DNA of 64,000 nucleotides, from positions 12,458,944 through 12,522,943 of the forward strand of contig NC_087083.1 of NCBI RefSeq assembly GCF_026151205.1, written 5' to 3'. This DNA comes from Bolinopsis microptera. Lineage: Eukaryota > Ctenophora > Tentaculata > Lobata > Bolinopsidae. Made by a program: the position numbers and the translations under genes. Below are positions 33,392 through 45,639 of the stretch, piece by piece (positions within the stretch are counted from its first letter, which is position 1; every line of letters begins with the position of its first letter). The notes under the pieces are model-generated. The model made no database searches. It was not told the DNA's origin and saw nothing but the letters and a program-made list of their open reading frames with translations.

Positions 33392-35309
33392 TGTTAAGAG
33401 GCGTACTCGGGTTTCAGCACGACAACTTACTTAATGGCCTATTTAATGCTCCAATTTTCCATGACTTCTAGAGATTATTTATTTATTATATTTCATTAAA
33501 TTTAGATGACATTAATTTAACTACGTATAATTGGCTCCTTTTAACTAGAGTATGGAAATTCAGGTTCCGATATTATGGAATACCTCCCGGTTTGAGACTC
33601 ACTCAGGGCACAGTTCAAACCCAAACTCTCTTTGTACAGATACAATTTTAGGACAGTAATTTCTATTGTAATTATGGATTCAGAATTTTAGGTGAATTTA
33701 TATCTGGAAGATAACCAATTAAAACAAATTAATAAAGGGTTGTAAAATAATTGGGTTAAATAGGACTACAATATTAATTTAACTCTCATATCTCATAACT
33801 TAGTCTTAATGTCCATTTACCCCAATAATTGAAGTAGTAGCGAATGTGGCGAGGGTGAAGCGATTAAATAGGATGATTCACGAGGTCGCTGTTCCGGTTC
33901 TCTCTCTCTCTCTGAAGAGATCATATATCAATACAAATTTAATAGACCACACTAATTATACGGAATATAGGTATTAATTTCCTACTTCTAGATAACTTAC
34001 GAACTAGACTCACTATAAGTATAATTTACTAACCAAGGAATAAGAATATAAAGTGGCGATCTGGTCTTTTCATATAGTGGAATGTCAACTAGAACTGAAC
34101 CATCTTGCATGGTCATCTCGAGGATCTAACATAGTGACGAACGGTTCTCGAGGAAGGAGGGGGGAATCAATCTGAAGTAAGATAATTATAAGTACGGAGC
34201 GTTTAAGTAGTGACAATATTCAGATTGATTAAGTTAAATTAAGGGAAAATCTATCGTAGGAACCTCTTAATGAAGACGTAATAAACTTACGAAGCAATAC
34301 GACTGGTGGAGCTTAGGTGAGGACAGGCAGAGCAAGTGGGGTGGGTATCACTGTCATATTGCCTGGAAATTAATAACTATTAGAACTAATAATTAGTACA
34401 CAGGAAATAACTATAATACTACAATCGTCAACGTTAACAAGTGGAAAAGTGCTATGATTATGAACGATGGATTAAGGTTTACGTAAGATTTTTACCTCAG
34501 GAAAGGAACTCCATAGCCTAATTCTGGAAGGATCTATCGGGAACAGGTAGTACTAGTAGTGCGAGGAATCTAATGAGATATTATGTATATTAACAGCATA
34601 TTAAGCATTATACGACGGAAATTGACCTAAGTACGAACTAATCTTTAACGTCAACCTTTTGATACGAATGCAATCAATGACAATAACATGATCAAGAACT
34701 TAATCTAAATTACGAACCTATAATAGAAATGAGTAACATGTGGAGAGAGAACGGATACAGCAGAGCATGACCCCGGGCCGGAGATAAGGGAAAAGGCAAA
34801 AAGGCTAAAGGCGGAAGGCGGCGAGCAGCAGGCGAGCTCCCCTTTTTGTAGACTGCTGGTTGACAGGTCTTTGGGGAGTTGAAGGGGGAGTTGATTCTCA
34901 TGGCACTCTTGTAACACCTCGGCTAGTTCGTCAACACAATAATCAAAAATCAATGCTGTTAAAATAATTGTAAGTATTCTTTTAACTATAAGTTCTAATA
35001 AATTTGAAACTTTAACGATCTTCAAGCCACTACTTTTCCCACCGGGAACGTCACAATTCCAAATAACTACTAATTTACAACGGCTTAAAATACTAACTAG
35101 AGCTTCACGCCGTGAGACATTTCAATCATACAAACCTTACAACTTTCAGCTTGTTACGCTGACTCTTAATATTTTCTAAATTGATAAAGACTTTAAATTA
35201 ATTGACCGACTACCCGTCTCTCAGTACAAATATTTTATAAGATACTAATACAGGCCGTGAGATATTTGCAAACCTGTTCACCTTCAATTCACTATACCCC
35301 TACCTAACA
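33392..35309 (-). repeat. LTR (33.4 kb side)
   Basis: 1918 bp partner of 29534-31450, almost identical. Confidence 0.95.
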
Positions 35310-35642
35310 ATATCCACCAAATTTTTCGGACAGTTGTGAAAGCCCTATTGGAAGGTCGTCGCCAATTTTCAGAATGATCTCATTCAAGGAACTGAAGATA
35401 TATCCAAATAATACGACAAAAATCAACGAATTTGGTCAAATTTGGTCAAATTACGCGACTTTTACAGCTAATTTTGCTCCAAAAGCCGCGCACCATCAAA
35501 TATGGCACCTAGGCGAAACTCACTGATCTTTCCAAAAAGGTATAACAAATTTGGTATTGGGAAAATTCTCACCGTCTCTAGAAAACAATGGTACAAAAAT
35601 TTTTAAAATCCGAGCAAGTTTATTTTTATGGTGCACCCCCTA
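35310..35642 (+). mobile_element. hAT-like MITE, copy A, right part
   Basis: Continues the MITE after the LTR element with repeated ATATC, and ends GTGCACCCCCTA before the TATGTATT duplication. Confidence 0.9.
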
Positions 35643-35650
35643 TATGTATT

Positions 35651-35949
35651 GATTATTCTGTGGCAAATAAAATTCTCTTTTTCTTAAATTCTCTTTTTCT
35701 TAATTTTTGTTCATTGAAATATTACCGCCAGCGAGGAGCCGCAGCTGCGACTGCAAGCCGTGTTACCCATTTCCCTGTACTGTATTGTGATCAGCATGAG
35801 TTTAATCAAAGTAATGTGTATCACTCGCTTCACTCGATCCGAAATTAAAGTATATAATCCTACAACGCTAAGCTAGTAATATAGTTTTATGAAAGCACTC
35901 TGGCCAAGTCAGTGGATTCTTTTTACCTAATTTTACCTCATCCCATTAA
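35651..35949. other. core of the foldback element, no gene
   Basis: AT-rich spacer between the MITE and the right arm. Nothing recognised. Confidence 0.5.
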
Positions 35950-36313
35950 GGAACGCGCGCTGGGTAAAAAGAAACCTAGCCAGAGTGGAAGTCGGCGCCC
36001 TCATTAAATTTTTGGAGAAAATCGCTCGCCAAAATTTGTTGGACCAGGACGATGTCCTAGCCTGGCAGCTCATTGCGCGTCGCAACGAGCTTCGTTGTTC
36101 GTCGACGTGCGACGAGCAACGAGAAAAATTGCGTGGCGCGTCGGGTGGCACATCTTAACGGGTGATACGCGTATAAATTTCGATCGCTGACGTACAGCGA
36201 ACATCACAGCTGCGAGTGGCGTCAGCTAGTAGGATTTCATCCTACAAGGCACATCGCGTTTACCTAGCTAACCAGGTCATTTCCGCCTCCGGCGGTCGCG
36301 CGCTACTGCAAGC

Positions 36314-36387
36314 TTACCTGAGGACCCCAGGCTTTAATGTTGTTAATAGAGATTAGGCGGAATGACAGGCTGAGCGGGGCCCAGTAA
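36314..36387 (-). mobile_element. tiny MITE T2 (74 bp)
   Basis: TTACCTGAGGACC...GGCCCAGTAA with the perfect 8-bp duplication CTGCAAGC on both sides (36306-36313, 36388-36395). The opposite arm of the palindrome (near 28797) has the single, uninserted GCTTGCAG. Confidence 0.93.
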
Positions 36388-36530
36388 CTGCAAGCGAAAG
36401 GGCTATAGTTAGACTTAGAGCAACACATCGCGCCACAAGCCAAATATTTATCAACATCTTGACTAGCTACGCGGTCCTTTTCCGCATGCGCTCGCGCTGT
36501 GCTCAAAAATTGACGTCGCGTCGTCAATCT

Positions 36531-37128
36531 AGGTAGTGCGCCATCGACAGTGAGCCGCGCGTGCCGACTGTAGGATGGTTTTTTAGCGCTAATTTCGGCC
36601 AGCACAATTTTCTTCAAGCAAATAGATATTAAGTATCCTTTCCGACCTCCGATTGCAACAAAAATTGGTAAGCTTACTCATAGACTTACAAGGAAGGTGT
36701 CCGAAAAGTTTAAAGCCTATCCAACCATCAGACATTATGTTACAGCTAAAAGCAGCGTATTTTGCCCCATTTTGATCACTATATCAACTCCGATATCCAC
36801 CAAATTTTTCGGACAGTTGTAAAAGCCCTATTGGAAGGTCGTCGCCAATTTTCAGAATGATCTCATTCAAGGAACTGAAGATATATCCAAATAATACGAC
36901 AAAAATCAACGAATTTGGTCAAATTTGGTCAAATTACGCAACTTTTACAGTTAATTTTGCTCCAAAAGGCGCGCACCATCAAATATGGCACCTAGGCGAA
37001 ACTCACTGATCTTTTCAAAAAGGTATGACAAATTTGGTATTGTGAAAATTCTCACAGTCTCTAGAAAACAATGGTACAAAAAATTTTAAAATCCGAGCAA
37101 GTTTATTTTTATGCAGGTGCACCTCCTA
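36531..37128 (+). mobile_element. hAT-like MITE, copy E (598 bp, complete)
   Basis: AGGTAGTGCGCC...GCACCTCCTA flanked by GTCAATCT and GTCAATCA (7 of 8 match). The left palindrome arm near 28670 keeps the uninserted ATTGATTGAC site. Same subfamily as copy A, sharing a duplicated TTTGGTCAAA. Confidence 0.92.
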
Positions 37129-37259
37129 GTCAATCAATTAACATCAAGATTTTAGTTTTACATTTGACCTTTATGTCAAAAAATCTTTGAATTTTCAATC
37201 GGTGGTCGATGTTACCTGAGGACCTCAGGCTTCGTCCTTACTTCGTCACAGGACGATCG

Positions 37260-37332
37260 TTACTGGGCCGCGCTCAGCCTGTCATTCCGCCTAATCTCTT
37301 TACCAACATAATAGCCTGGGGTCCTCAGGTAA
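37260..37332 (+). mobile_element. tiny MITE T3 (73 bp)
   Basis: TTACTGGGCC...CTCAGGTAA with the perfect 8-bp duplication GACGATCG (37252-37259, 37333-37340). The empty site CGATCGTC is in the left arm near 28547. Confidence 0.93.
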
Positions 37333-37739
37333 GACGATCGGAGCTCGACGAGCGTAGAAAGTGCTGGCGTCGTCCTGTGATGGTCGACGTATTTTTGCTT
37401 GCTGGGATCCGGCCGAATGACGCCACATGCAACGTGTAGGGTAAAACTAAAAACGCTTCCCTATATGAGATAATATGACAAAAATTGTTTTGGTCACGTG
37501 ACCAGTCAATGACATTGATATTTCGCTGCTGGCGGTTTGGTGGAGGGTTAGGGTCAACGTTTATACATTATAGGGTCAAAGTTAGGACTAGAGTTGTACA
37601 CTATTGACATTGTGAGGGTAATGGTTAAGGTTTATCACTAGCGACCTTTTCATCTGACCACAATATCGCAAAATGCTATTGGCTATGTTGTATGTCACGT
37701 GACAAATTTAGCCGAGGGTCGGAAGTCGGAAGTCGGAAG

Positions 37740-38095
37740 TCAGTGGACTCTGTTGGAGTCCGGCGGACTCCGAGCGGAGTCCAAGCTCCGCCGGACTCCG
37801 CCGGATTCAAGTCTGGCGGAGAGGTCCGGCGGAGTCCGCCAAGCACTCCGCCGGAGTCCGCGGCGGACCGGAGTCCGCCTAGGACACTCCGCCGAGCCGC
37901 CGCGGAGCCGCTCGGAGTCCGCGGCGGACTTTAAAGTCCGCTCGGAGTCCGCTCGGCTCCGCTCGGAGTCCGCCAAAATGTACTCGAGTCCAGTGTAAAT
38001 ACATTTTGGCGGAGCACCGCCGGAGTCCGCTCGGAGTCCGGCGGCTCCGCCGGAGTCCGCTCGGAGTCCGGCGGCTCCGCCGCGGACTCTACTCC
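37740..38095. repeat. CGGACTCCG-type short repeats, right arm
   Basis: Inverted counterpart of 27771-28140, with several copy-number differences. Confidence 0.9.
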
Positions 38096-38118
38096 GCGAC
38101 GGATAGTGCCCATAAATG

Positions 38119-39280
38119 ACTGGACTACACAACTTTAGAGTTAACTTTAGAGAAACTCATAAGTCATTTATCTCAAATTAAGCTGTTAGTGTCCATGATC
38201 AACCTGTGGCGACAATGTTTTACGTGAAATGTAAAAATCAGGAGTAATATAAAAAGTGTATTTTTAGATTAAAGTGCTAGCTCATAGTTTTAGAATTGTA
38301 TAGATTAACGTTGGTCGTTTAGCCATCTAACAATCGATCGTGCCGTAATATATGGCCAGAGAATAATAGGGTCTTGGAAATTTTATAGTTGTTCAGTGGG
38401 TCGATTGACTGAACACGTTTGCACTTGGTATTTAAACTTACCAGTAGTTTATTTATGTTATGTACCGATGATAATGCAACTAGGATAACAACTAGGTAAG
38501 CCGTAAGTCTAATTCAAAACACACCGCACACCGTACATTCCAATCATTTGGTAGACCGGGTATTTTGGCGGGAATTCTGTTCCCACGGCACTGTTCTGAT
38601 AGAAGCTGCTTCTACTAATGGTCCCAGAGGAACGGCTGTAAAGTAGCCAGACTTCTTGTCTCCTGTACTGGCTGACACATGCGTATTAAAGTTAGAAATT
38701 TCGCTGTGATATAAATATAATTGCTCTCGGAATTGAACAAACTCCTACTTATCTAGATCCTTTCTAAATTCGTTAGAGTTTCATGGACTGGGGAAAAATA
38801 ATCGGTACAGTCTCCCTGCTTGTGTAATTAAGCAATGAAAACAATCCAAAATTATCACATATGACATAAGTTGTAATAGCAGAAACTTTCTAACCGTACA
38901 TTCACCCGCCACTGGGCACTGTTCAAGAACCTATATCACTGTTTAAAATCATGACGTGAGCACTGTACATCCAATCAGCTATTCCTTTAGTTAGGATGAT
39001 AGCCAAAACTATAAGGATTTTGGAGAACTAGCGTAATAGTCATAATTCTAAAATTTGAGTGAGTTACACGTGTTTTATTGACGATGATAAACATTTGCAA
39101 TGTATTACGCTATGCAAGCGCGCACTGAGGGACTTTATGACGTCACGAGGCCACAGCTTATTATTGCAATAACACGCGTTACACGTACGCTAGAGAATTG
39201 GTTCTTTCGGCGATACGGTTTTTTTACCAGTTTGTCACAGCTGATTTAAATCTTAGCCAAATTGGAGACTACAAATTTTT
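38119..39280. other. right part of the outer element, non-coding
   Basis: No ORF or motif recognised. The last ~180 bp mirror the left end of the outer element. Confidence 0.5.
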
Positions 39281-39294
39281 CAGTTAACTGGTCC

Positions 39295-40375
39295 AATAAT
39301 TTGTGTAAGTTTGGGTGAATTTCTATGTGCCAAATTTGAGATATCACTTTAAACACAAGAAAATATTACTGTCGGACAGATGTCGCTGTCGGACAGATGT
39401 CGTGTTACCCTTCGAGACAATACCATGGCTGAAATTAAAACAGGCAGGCAAAAATTCTTTGATTCGTTGATCCTCATCAAAATTGTTATGGTTTAAAAAG
39501 ACGAGAGAAAATGGCGGAACACGAGGTCAGAAGAAATAACTTTCACTACTGGGTAACAATATCAAACCAGACTAAGAAGTCACGGACTTACTGGTCTGTG
39601 TGTGGGTATTTATAGACATGCAGCCCTAGAGCGAATCAGAATGCTGGATCGATATCACGTGACCATGGGCAAGCCAATAGGTTTAGTACGAACAATGTTG
39701 GCTTTGTTTAGGGTTAGGGTTAGGTACTGCATAGGTTATTTTGAACAAAAGGTGGTAAATTCCCCAAAAGGAATAAAAACGATCATGCCTGTCTGTGAGA
39801 TTAACGTAACAAAACAAATGCTGAGCTGAATAATAGATACAAAAATTAGTTGACCATCGAAATAATTTTGATGAAACATTTTGATAAGAAGTAATGATTG
39901 GAACAAATCGTCGAATTGAATTTGATTGTTCTGGAAAGCCAATCAAATTCAAAAGTCATAATGTGATCAAAGCTATCTCTTTTCGTAAAATTAGGCGACC
40001 ATCAATAATTTGGACCTTAGACTCCGTGTCTGACTTGTCTGGCCTGTTGATTATATTACTGTAACTCTATTGCCATGGTTTTGTTTAGCACAAAATGGTA
40101 CAGGGCCTTATAGGCCTTGGAAACTATAAATCAATTGTTGGTAGCTGTGATGGGCTCCCCGTGCAGAAATGCATGAATGTCTTCCTCCTCGCTTACACTT
40201 GTGTGAGCGGTTCTTCACCAACAGTTGAAATTCGACATCTAGCGTCAAATAAGGCCAGCGCTATCTATACTAGTGGAGAATGCGACAGTCCACACTATTT
40301 TGTATTTAGCGCTAGCGTCAAATGAGGCCAAGAAAACAACAATTCAAGAAAAAAACAATTTTATTTAGTATCAAT
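39295..40375 (+). repeat. duplicated block, copy 2 continued
   Basis: Colinear with 4941-6047. Lacks the ACTATTGACAAT piece that precedes the MITE in copy 1. Confidence 0.9.
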
Positions 40376-40955
40376 AGGTAGTGCGCCATCGACAGTGAGC
40401 CGCGCGTGCCAACTGTAGGATGGTTTTTTAGCGCTTATTTCGGCCAGCACAATTTTCTTCAAACAAATAGATATTGTGTATCTTTCCCGACCTCCAATTG
40501 CAACAAAAATTGGTAAGCTTACTCATAAACTTACAAGGAACGTGTCCGAAAAATTTAAAGCATATCCAATCCAACATCAAACATTATGTTACAGCTAAAA
40601 GCAGCGTATTTTGCCCCATTTTGATCACTATAAGTATATCAACCAAATTTTTCGGACAGTTGTGAAAGCCTTATTGCATGTTGGAAGGTTGTCGCCAATT
40701 TTCAGAATGATCTCATTTAAGGAACCGAAGATATATCCGAATAATACGACAAAAATCAATGAATTTGGTCAAATAACGCGACTTTTACAGCTACTTTTAG
40801 TTTTGCTCCAAAAGGCGCGCACCATCAAATATGGCACCTAGGCGAAACTCACTGATCTTTCCAAAAAGGTATGACAAATTTGGTATCATGAAAATTCTCA
40901 CAGTCTCTAGAAAACAGTGGTACAAGTTTATTTTTATCGTGCACCCCCTGGCCTA
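40376..40955 (+). mobile_element. hAT-like MITE, copy F (580 bp, complete)
   Basis: AGGTAGTGCGCC...GCACCCCCTGGCCTA with the perfect 8-bp duplication GTATCAAT (40368-40375, 40956-40963). It is the uninterrupted counterpart of copy B. Confidence 0.93.
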
Positions 40956-40963
40956 GTATCAAT

Positions 40964-41727
40964 TAAAGCAAACATAAACATATTTTATATATAACTAGCA
41001 GGACCTTTATACCAGAAATCTTAAAGGGGACTTGGATCGGAGTAGCACGAGATTGGATAGAAGGTATATACCTATTACAAAAATACGTCAAAAAGAACCC
41101 AGGGTGATACAGGATCGGAGAGTGCAGACCGTAAAGTTTACGCACCCACCCTTGCCTCCTAAATTCTTGGTTGGGTAAGCGGTAGGCATTTATGCGAACT
41201 TGGTCGATTATACTCCAAATCCCTTTGTTAAAAAGTAATAAAATGTATCTCAGGAGTTAACTTCATTCTACAATAAAAATATCAATACCAATTTATCGCA
41301 TAAACTAGCCAGCGCTATCTATACGTACTATTGGAGAATGCGACAGTTCACGCTATTTTGTATTAAGCGCTAGCATAGCACTATTTTGACCATTGTTAAT
41401 GGTCTGGCCCGAGTGCGCTACTGCGTAGCACTTGTGACTTGCCATCGGGCCAGAAGAAAGCGGCGCGCGCTACTTCGAAGAAATTTAGACGAGTAATATC
41501 CGTCAAGCACTATTTAGCGCTAGATGTCGCTCTCAAAAAAGGCCAGAAATTCTATACAAATAGCGCTAGTTGTCGCCTAGCGACAATGTCACGTAACTAG
41601 TTGATTGACGATGTCAATCCGTCGAGATCGTTGCTCTGCGAAGCAGAAACAACGATCGACGACGATGAGAGCAGGAATGCTAGGTTTTCGCGCGGCGCGT
41701 CGAAGCGAGAAGTCCTCAAGTAACTAG
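40964..41727. other. no gene; locally GC-rich palindromic DNA
   Basis: Not present in block copy 1. Contains an inverted pair, TGGTCTGGCCCGA and TCGGGCCAGA (41399-41455), and CGATCGTTG-like palindromes at 41620-41665. No ORF. Confidence 0.5.
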
Positions 41728-41905
41728 CATCATTTAGCGTCATCTGCATCATCTAGGTTCATTTAGCGTCATTTTAGCGTAATTTAGCGTCATCTAGCGT
41801 ATCTTGCTCATTTAGCGTCATCTAGTGTCATCTAGCGTCATTTAAAGCGTATTTTAGCGTCATCTGCGGCATCTAGCGTCATCTAGCGTAATCTAGCGTC
41901 ACCTC
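41728..41905. repeat. degenerate TAGCGTCATC array
   Basis: About 16 imperfect decamer copies, longer and noisier than the array at 8950-9012. Confidence 0.8.
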
Positions 41906-41959
41906 TAGTGCAATGAATTGGGAAGGATTGCCATGTAATTGGCGGCATTGTCGCTTATT

Positions 41960-42553
41960 AGGCAGTGCGCCATCCGACAGTAATTACAACGCGCGCGCTG
42001 ATCATTGAATGGTTTTTTAGAGTTTATTTCAGGCCAGCAAATTATGTCGGAAACAATCAAGTAAGTTTTAATTCTTCCCATATAAACAATTGTTGAAATT
42101 TGGTCAGCGTACGGAAACACTAAGTTCTACTGATATGAACATAAATTTGTTTGAGCAATTTCGATGGCAGAATTTGAGTTATCAACGGATTTAAACCTAT
42201 TTTGTCAATGTTTAGACCTCTTATCAAAGCCAATCTCTAACAAATAAATTATGTTTGCGCGTTTGGTAATTCAGCATGATCCATCATTTAATTGGTCATG
42301 TTCAGAACCGACAGATATGTTAGAATTATACGACAAAAGATTATTCAAATTTCGTCAAATTTACACGCGACTTTTACACCTAATTTTTCTCACAAAAGCG
42401 CGCACCCATCAAATTTGGCCACCTAGGCAAATAAACTCACTGGCATTCCATAAAGTATAACAAATTTCGGTTCTGTGAAAATTCTCACGTCTTATGAAAA
42501 CTATGGTACACAAATTTAAATTTCCGATCAGTGTTTTTATCGTGCACCCCCTT
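41960..42553 (+). mobile_element. hAT-like MITE, diverged subfamily, copy D
   Basis: Counterpart of 9058-9628. Differs mainly by many single-base insertions and deletions, more than expected from substitution-driven decay. Confidence 0.7.
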
Positions 42554-43890
42554 CTAAATATTATTAGCGCTTTCTATCGCTATCTAGCGTCAATCTAGCT
42601 TCATCGGCGTTGCATCAGCGTGGCTCAGCAAACCCTACACCAGTGGGGATTATCTCAAAAGTAAATAAATCCGCTACTTACTAAAATCGAGCCGACCAAA
42701 TTTTACGAAAATTCTTGTGAATTGGCCCTTTAGAATAGGAATGAAAAGTGTTTAGCTAGATCGGTGTATTTTTGGGACGCTGATTCCGAATCACCCCCAT
42801 GAAGTAGGCAGTTGGGTTTAAAAATGTTCCCTGGAGAGTTATGGGCAAATAGAAACCGTTTTGGTCTACGTGACAGGCTAGTATGACGTTGCATTCGATT
42901 ATTATGGGCTCGGGTCTGGTTAGGGTTGTGGTTTTAGATTATGGGATAGCTTCGGGGTTATGGTTTAGTTAGGGTTAAGGTGGGATTATGGTTTATGTAA
43001 AACCGTTTGTACGGTTTTCATAAACCATAAAACCTAAAGTCACGTGAAATGTTGGCTTCGCAGCGATTTTAGTGAAGAGCCTAAAAATAAAAACAAAATA
43101 ACCATTCGGTTTTCAACAATATTTCCGTCCTCAGTAAATTTTAAGTTAGCTCCCACGTTCGAGGAGCCATAATTTGGGACTACTTAGATTGTGAATTAAA
43201 CGGAAAGTTTGATTTTGGGGAATAAAAAATCTCCATACTCAGCGACAATGTATTTAAAGGCTGATTCTCGTATAATATTTGTTCCATTTATTAGGACCGA
43301 CGAAGAGTTTAACTCGGCGCCAAATGCTTCCCAGAATCAGCACTAATGAAGGGACACAGATGCTGTTGGAAATTTCAATTATCATTTTCCACCTAGTGTA
43401 GTCACTACCTAGGCTCACCTGGGGACCTATGGCTTTCATGTTCATAAACATAGAGATTACGGCGATAATGGACAGGCTGAGCGCGGCCCAGTAATACTCG
43501 GCGCGCGTCCTGGTAGGTTATAAACCTCAACAATCAACAACTGTGATGCAATGATATATTTTTTGAATATTGCATTGTACTGGTATTCCGTATCATTATT
43601 TAATACTATTTTTGAAAAGTCATATAAACATGAATTATACTTGTATCACGTCGTGACCCCCCACGGTTGTTTCTCTTTGGTAGAGTTTCTACGATACAGG
43701 GGGGTCGCGCCGCGCACTCTTGCGCAGGCGGGACAGTACAACATATGACGTTTTAAAGCGATTGTACATATTTTGATTAGACCACGCCGTGTACGAGTTG
43801 CGAGGTGTTTCGTAGTCGCGCTACAAGGCCTTAATTAGTGAAACGACTAGGTAGGTCACGACTCGTGGATACAAAAATGCTTACCGAGCG
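42554..43890 (+). repeat. indel-rich copy of 9629-10945 (partly rearranged)
   Basis: Segments 43100-43225 and 43233-43880 match 9755-9880 and 10306-10945, while the counterpart of 9885-10305 is missing here. About 42660-43080 is extra and contains degenerate TTAGGG-like words. No gene. Confidence 0.65.
43415..43494 (+). mobile_element. tiny MITE T4
   Basis: Orthologous in position to T1 in the other block copy, so it inserted before the block duplicated. The left duplication is degraded, the right one (TACTCGGC) intact. Confidence 0.75.
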
Positions 43891-45279
43891 ACAGTTAAAA
43901 CAAATTTTTATAGTATAAAACAATATTTTTTTGTATCCCACATCATTCACATTTTGTTCAAAAATATTTAAAGTCAAAATTAACACATTTCTAATAAGTG
44001 TTAGTTATAATAAATATAATTTGGGGTTATTTAATAATTAATTTTCACTCAAATGAACATAATCTTCACAATTTTTACTAGTGAGAACACTGGTTTCAGC
44101 GCGCGGCTGATCGAATAAGTTTGATTGGTTTACTATCTACAGTGTACAGCGTACATGAAAAAAACTTACTTACTGAATCTGCTTAATACTGAGAACATTT
44201 TAATTCAGTTGTGGTGCTAATGAGTTAGCCACAAATAATGTCAATTATGTAGGAGGGTAAGGACACAATTGCTAGTAGTGCTTCTTGGTGCCACGTTGAC
44301 TACAATGAACCATTTTGCGGAGTTTCTCCAGCGGGCTTTTATCGGACGTGCGTGTTATTTATTGGTATGCACAGCCAGGCCAAACATTTTTGTTTTTGTG
44401 TCTGACCGTGTGGTTGCTACCGGGTGTCAGAGTATTATAAACACTAATACAATGATACACCTATAAAATTTGCTAATACAATTTCATGCAGAGTCCGATT
44501 TTGCTGCAACAAGTCAGACACCGCAGTTTAAGCCGCCATTGTACCGGTTAAGTGACACCGTATAACACGAGGTTTAGGATGTCATTTTGTAATCAACTTT
44601 TTGGATGGATAATTCAAGTAACTTGTTCGAAGTAAATTTACAGTCTCTGACTCCTATAGAGTTTGTATGGGTCTGATATCGGCAAGAAGAAACGTTACGG
44701 TGCGACGCTAAGAAACCGCGCAATTGTTGAGGTAGGAGTTAGCTGCGACGAGTTTTAACTTATATTAAGTTATAGAGCTCCGTACGGAAAATAACGAAAT
44801 ATTTTTGTTATTTAGTATTTGTAATAAATTACACGTTTTTATCTTTTATCTGAGGCATGCGTCCAAATACTGTTAAAGTTGTCATTTATGCCTCTCATTA
44901 TTCTGAACCTGCTTTGGGGCATCTGAAGACGATCGTTTTGCCTTTGATTTGATTGGTCTAATGGATGGGTTCACAATGTCAGGTTTATTCTGTGGATTGG
45001 AGTACTGAATTGATTCAAAGCAAGAGATTTATAAATAAAGTTATGGCCTTGGCTTTGGTTGAGTATTAGACGGGTCCATCCCTCAGTCAGACTGTTAGTT
45101 AAGAGTATGAGAGATAAGGGGTACCATATATTTCACTATTTTATATGTTCAGTTAAGTACGAAGTTTGTATAGGATTATGAACTAGTAAGGAGTTTTCAT
45201 GAATGTAATAACGGTTTGGTTGATTCCTTGGAATAGGAATTCAGCTCCTTTTTTATTGTCTAAATAAGGTCTAACAAGT
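43891..45279. other. AT-rich non-coding DNA
   Basis: Nothing recognised. The right part may be the 3' end of the LINE that follows. Confidence 0.4.
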
Positions 45280-45639
45280 TTATTATGAACTACGATTTAG
45301 AGCGGGACTCACTTTGCACATGGTTTAATACGTGGATTAACAGAGTATTAAAATTAGACTCATTATTTACCAGTATTATAAATTGATAGGTCTTGGAACG
45401 AGCACATGTTTTGAATTTGTTTTGGGTATGAGTTTGCATCTCAAAAATTATTCTAATACATCTCTTCAGTGTAAGAAATACAAGGGTTGATAACTTGGTT
45501 AGAGACACACCACCCATATCTGAGATGGCGAACGTAAGGTTGTGATATCAATAGTGTGTTGGGATATTGCTTGTGCAGTTTTATAGGTAGACAGTTTTTT
45601 ATGCGGTTAAATACGTCCACAAAGCATTTTAGTTTCTTG

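Larger units (their letters stand above)
29534..35309 (-). mobile_element. young non-autonomous LTR retrotransposon, 5.78 kb
   Basis: Two 1.92 kb direct repeats (29534-31450 and 33392-35309) start TGTTAAGAGG and end CTACCTAACA, with a perfect 5-bp target duplication ATATC (29529-29533, 35310-35314). The 1.94 kb interior (31451-33391) has no gag or pol. A purine run (minus-strand GGGGAGA) directly abuts the 29534-31450 LTR, which suggests minus-strand orientation. No convincing primer binding site was found. A LARD-type non-autonomous element is the best label. Confidence 0.93.
27757..38110. mobile_element. large foldback element with ~1.4-2.1 kb inverted arms
   Basis: Ends GGCACTATCCGTCGCGG and its reverse complement, flanked by the exact 8-bp duplication CATAAATG (27749-27756 and 38111-38118). 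The left arm runs to about 29200. The right arm (35950-38110) is its reverse complement plus three later insertions. Arms start with GC-rich CGGACTCC repeats, reminiscent of Drosophila FB and Galileo elements, whose long inverted arms also carry short repeats. The core holds a MITE split by an LTR element. No transposase is visible. Confidence 0.85.
26917..39294. mobile_element. outer 12.4 kb element with inverted termini
   Basis: Left end GGACCAGTTAACTGAAAAA (26917) and right end, reverse complement, GGACCAGTTAACTGAAAAAT (39294). Subterminal sequence is also related: GTGACAAA, AACGCGTGT and GACGTCATAAAGTCCCT occur in the same order inward from both ends. Flanks join to give the uninterrupted sequence at 4931-4946, except that the empty copy holds GACC at the junction. 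No transposase ORF is seen in its own sequence (26931-27748 and 38119-39280). It hosts the nested elements listed below. Confidence 0.75.
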
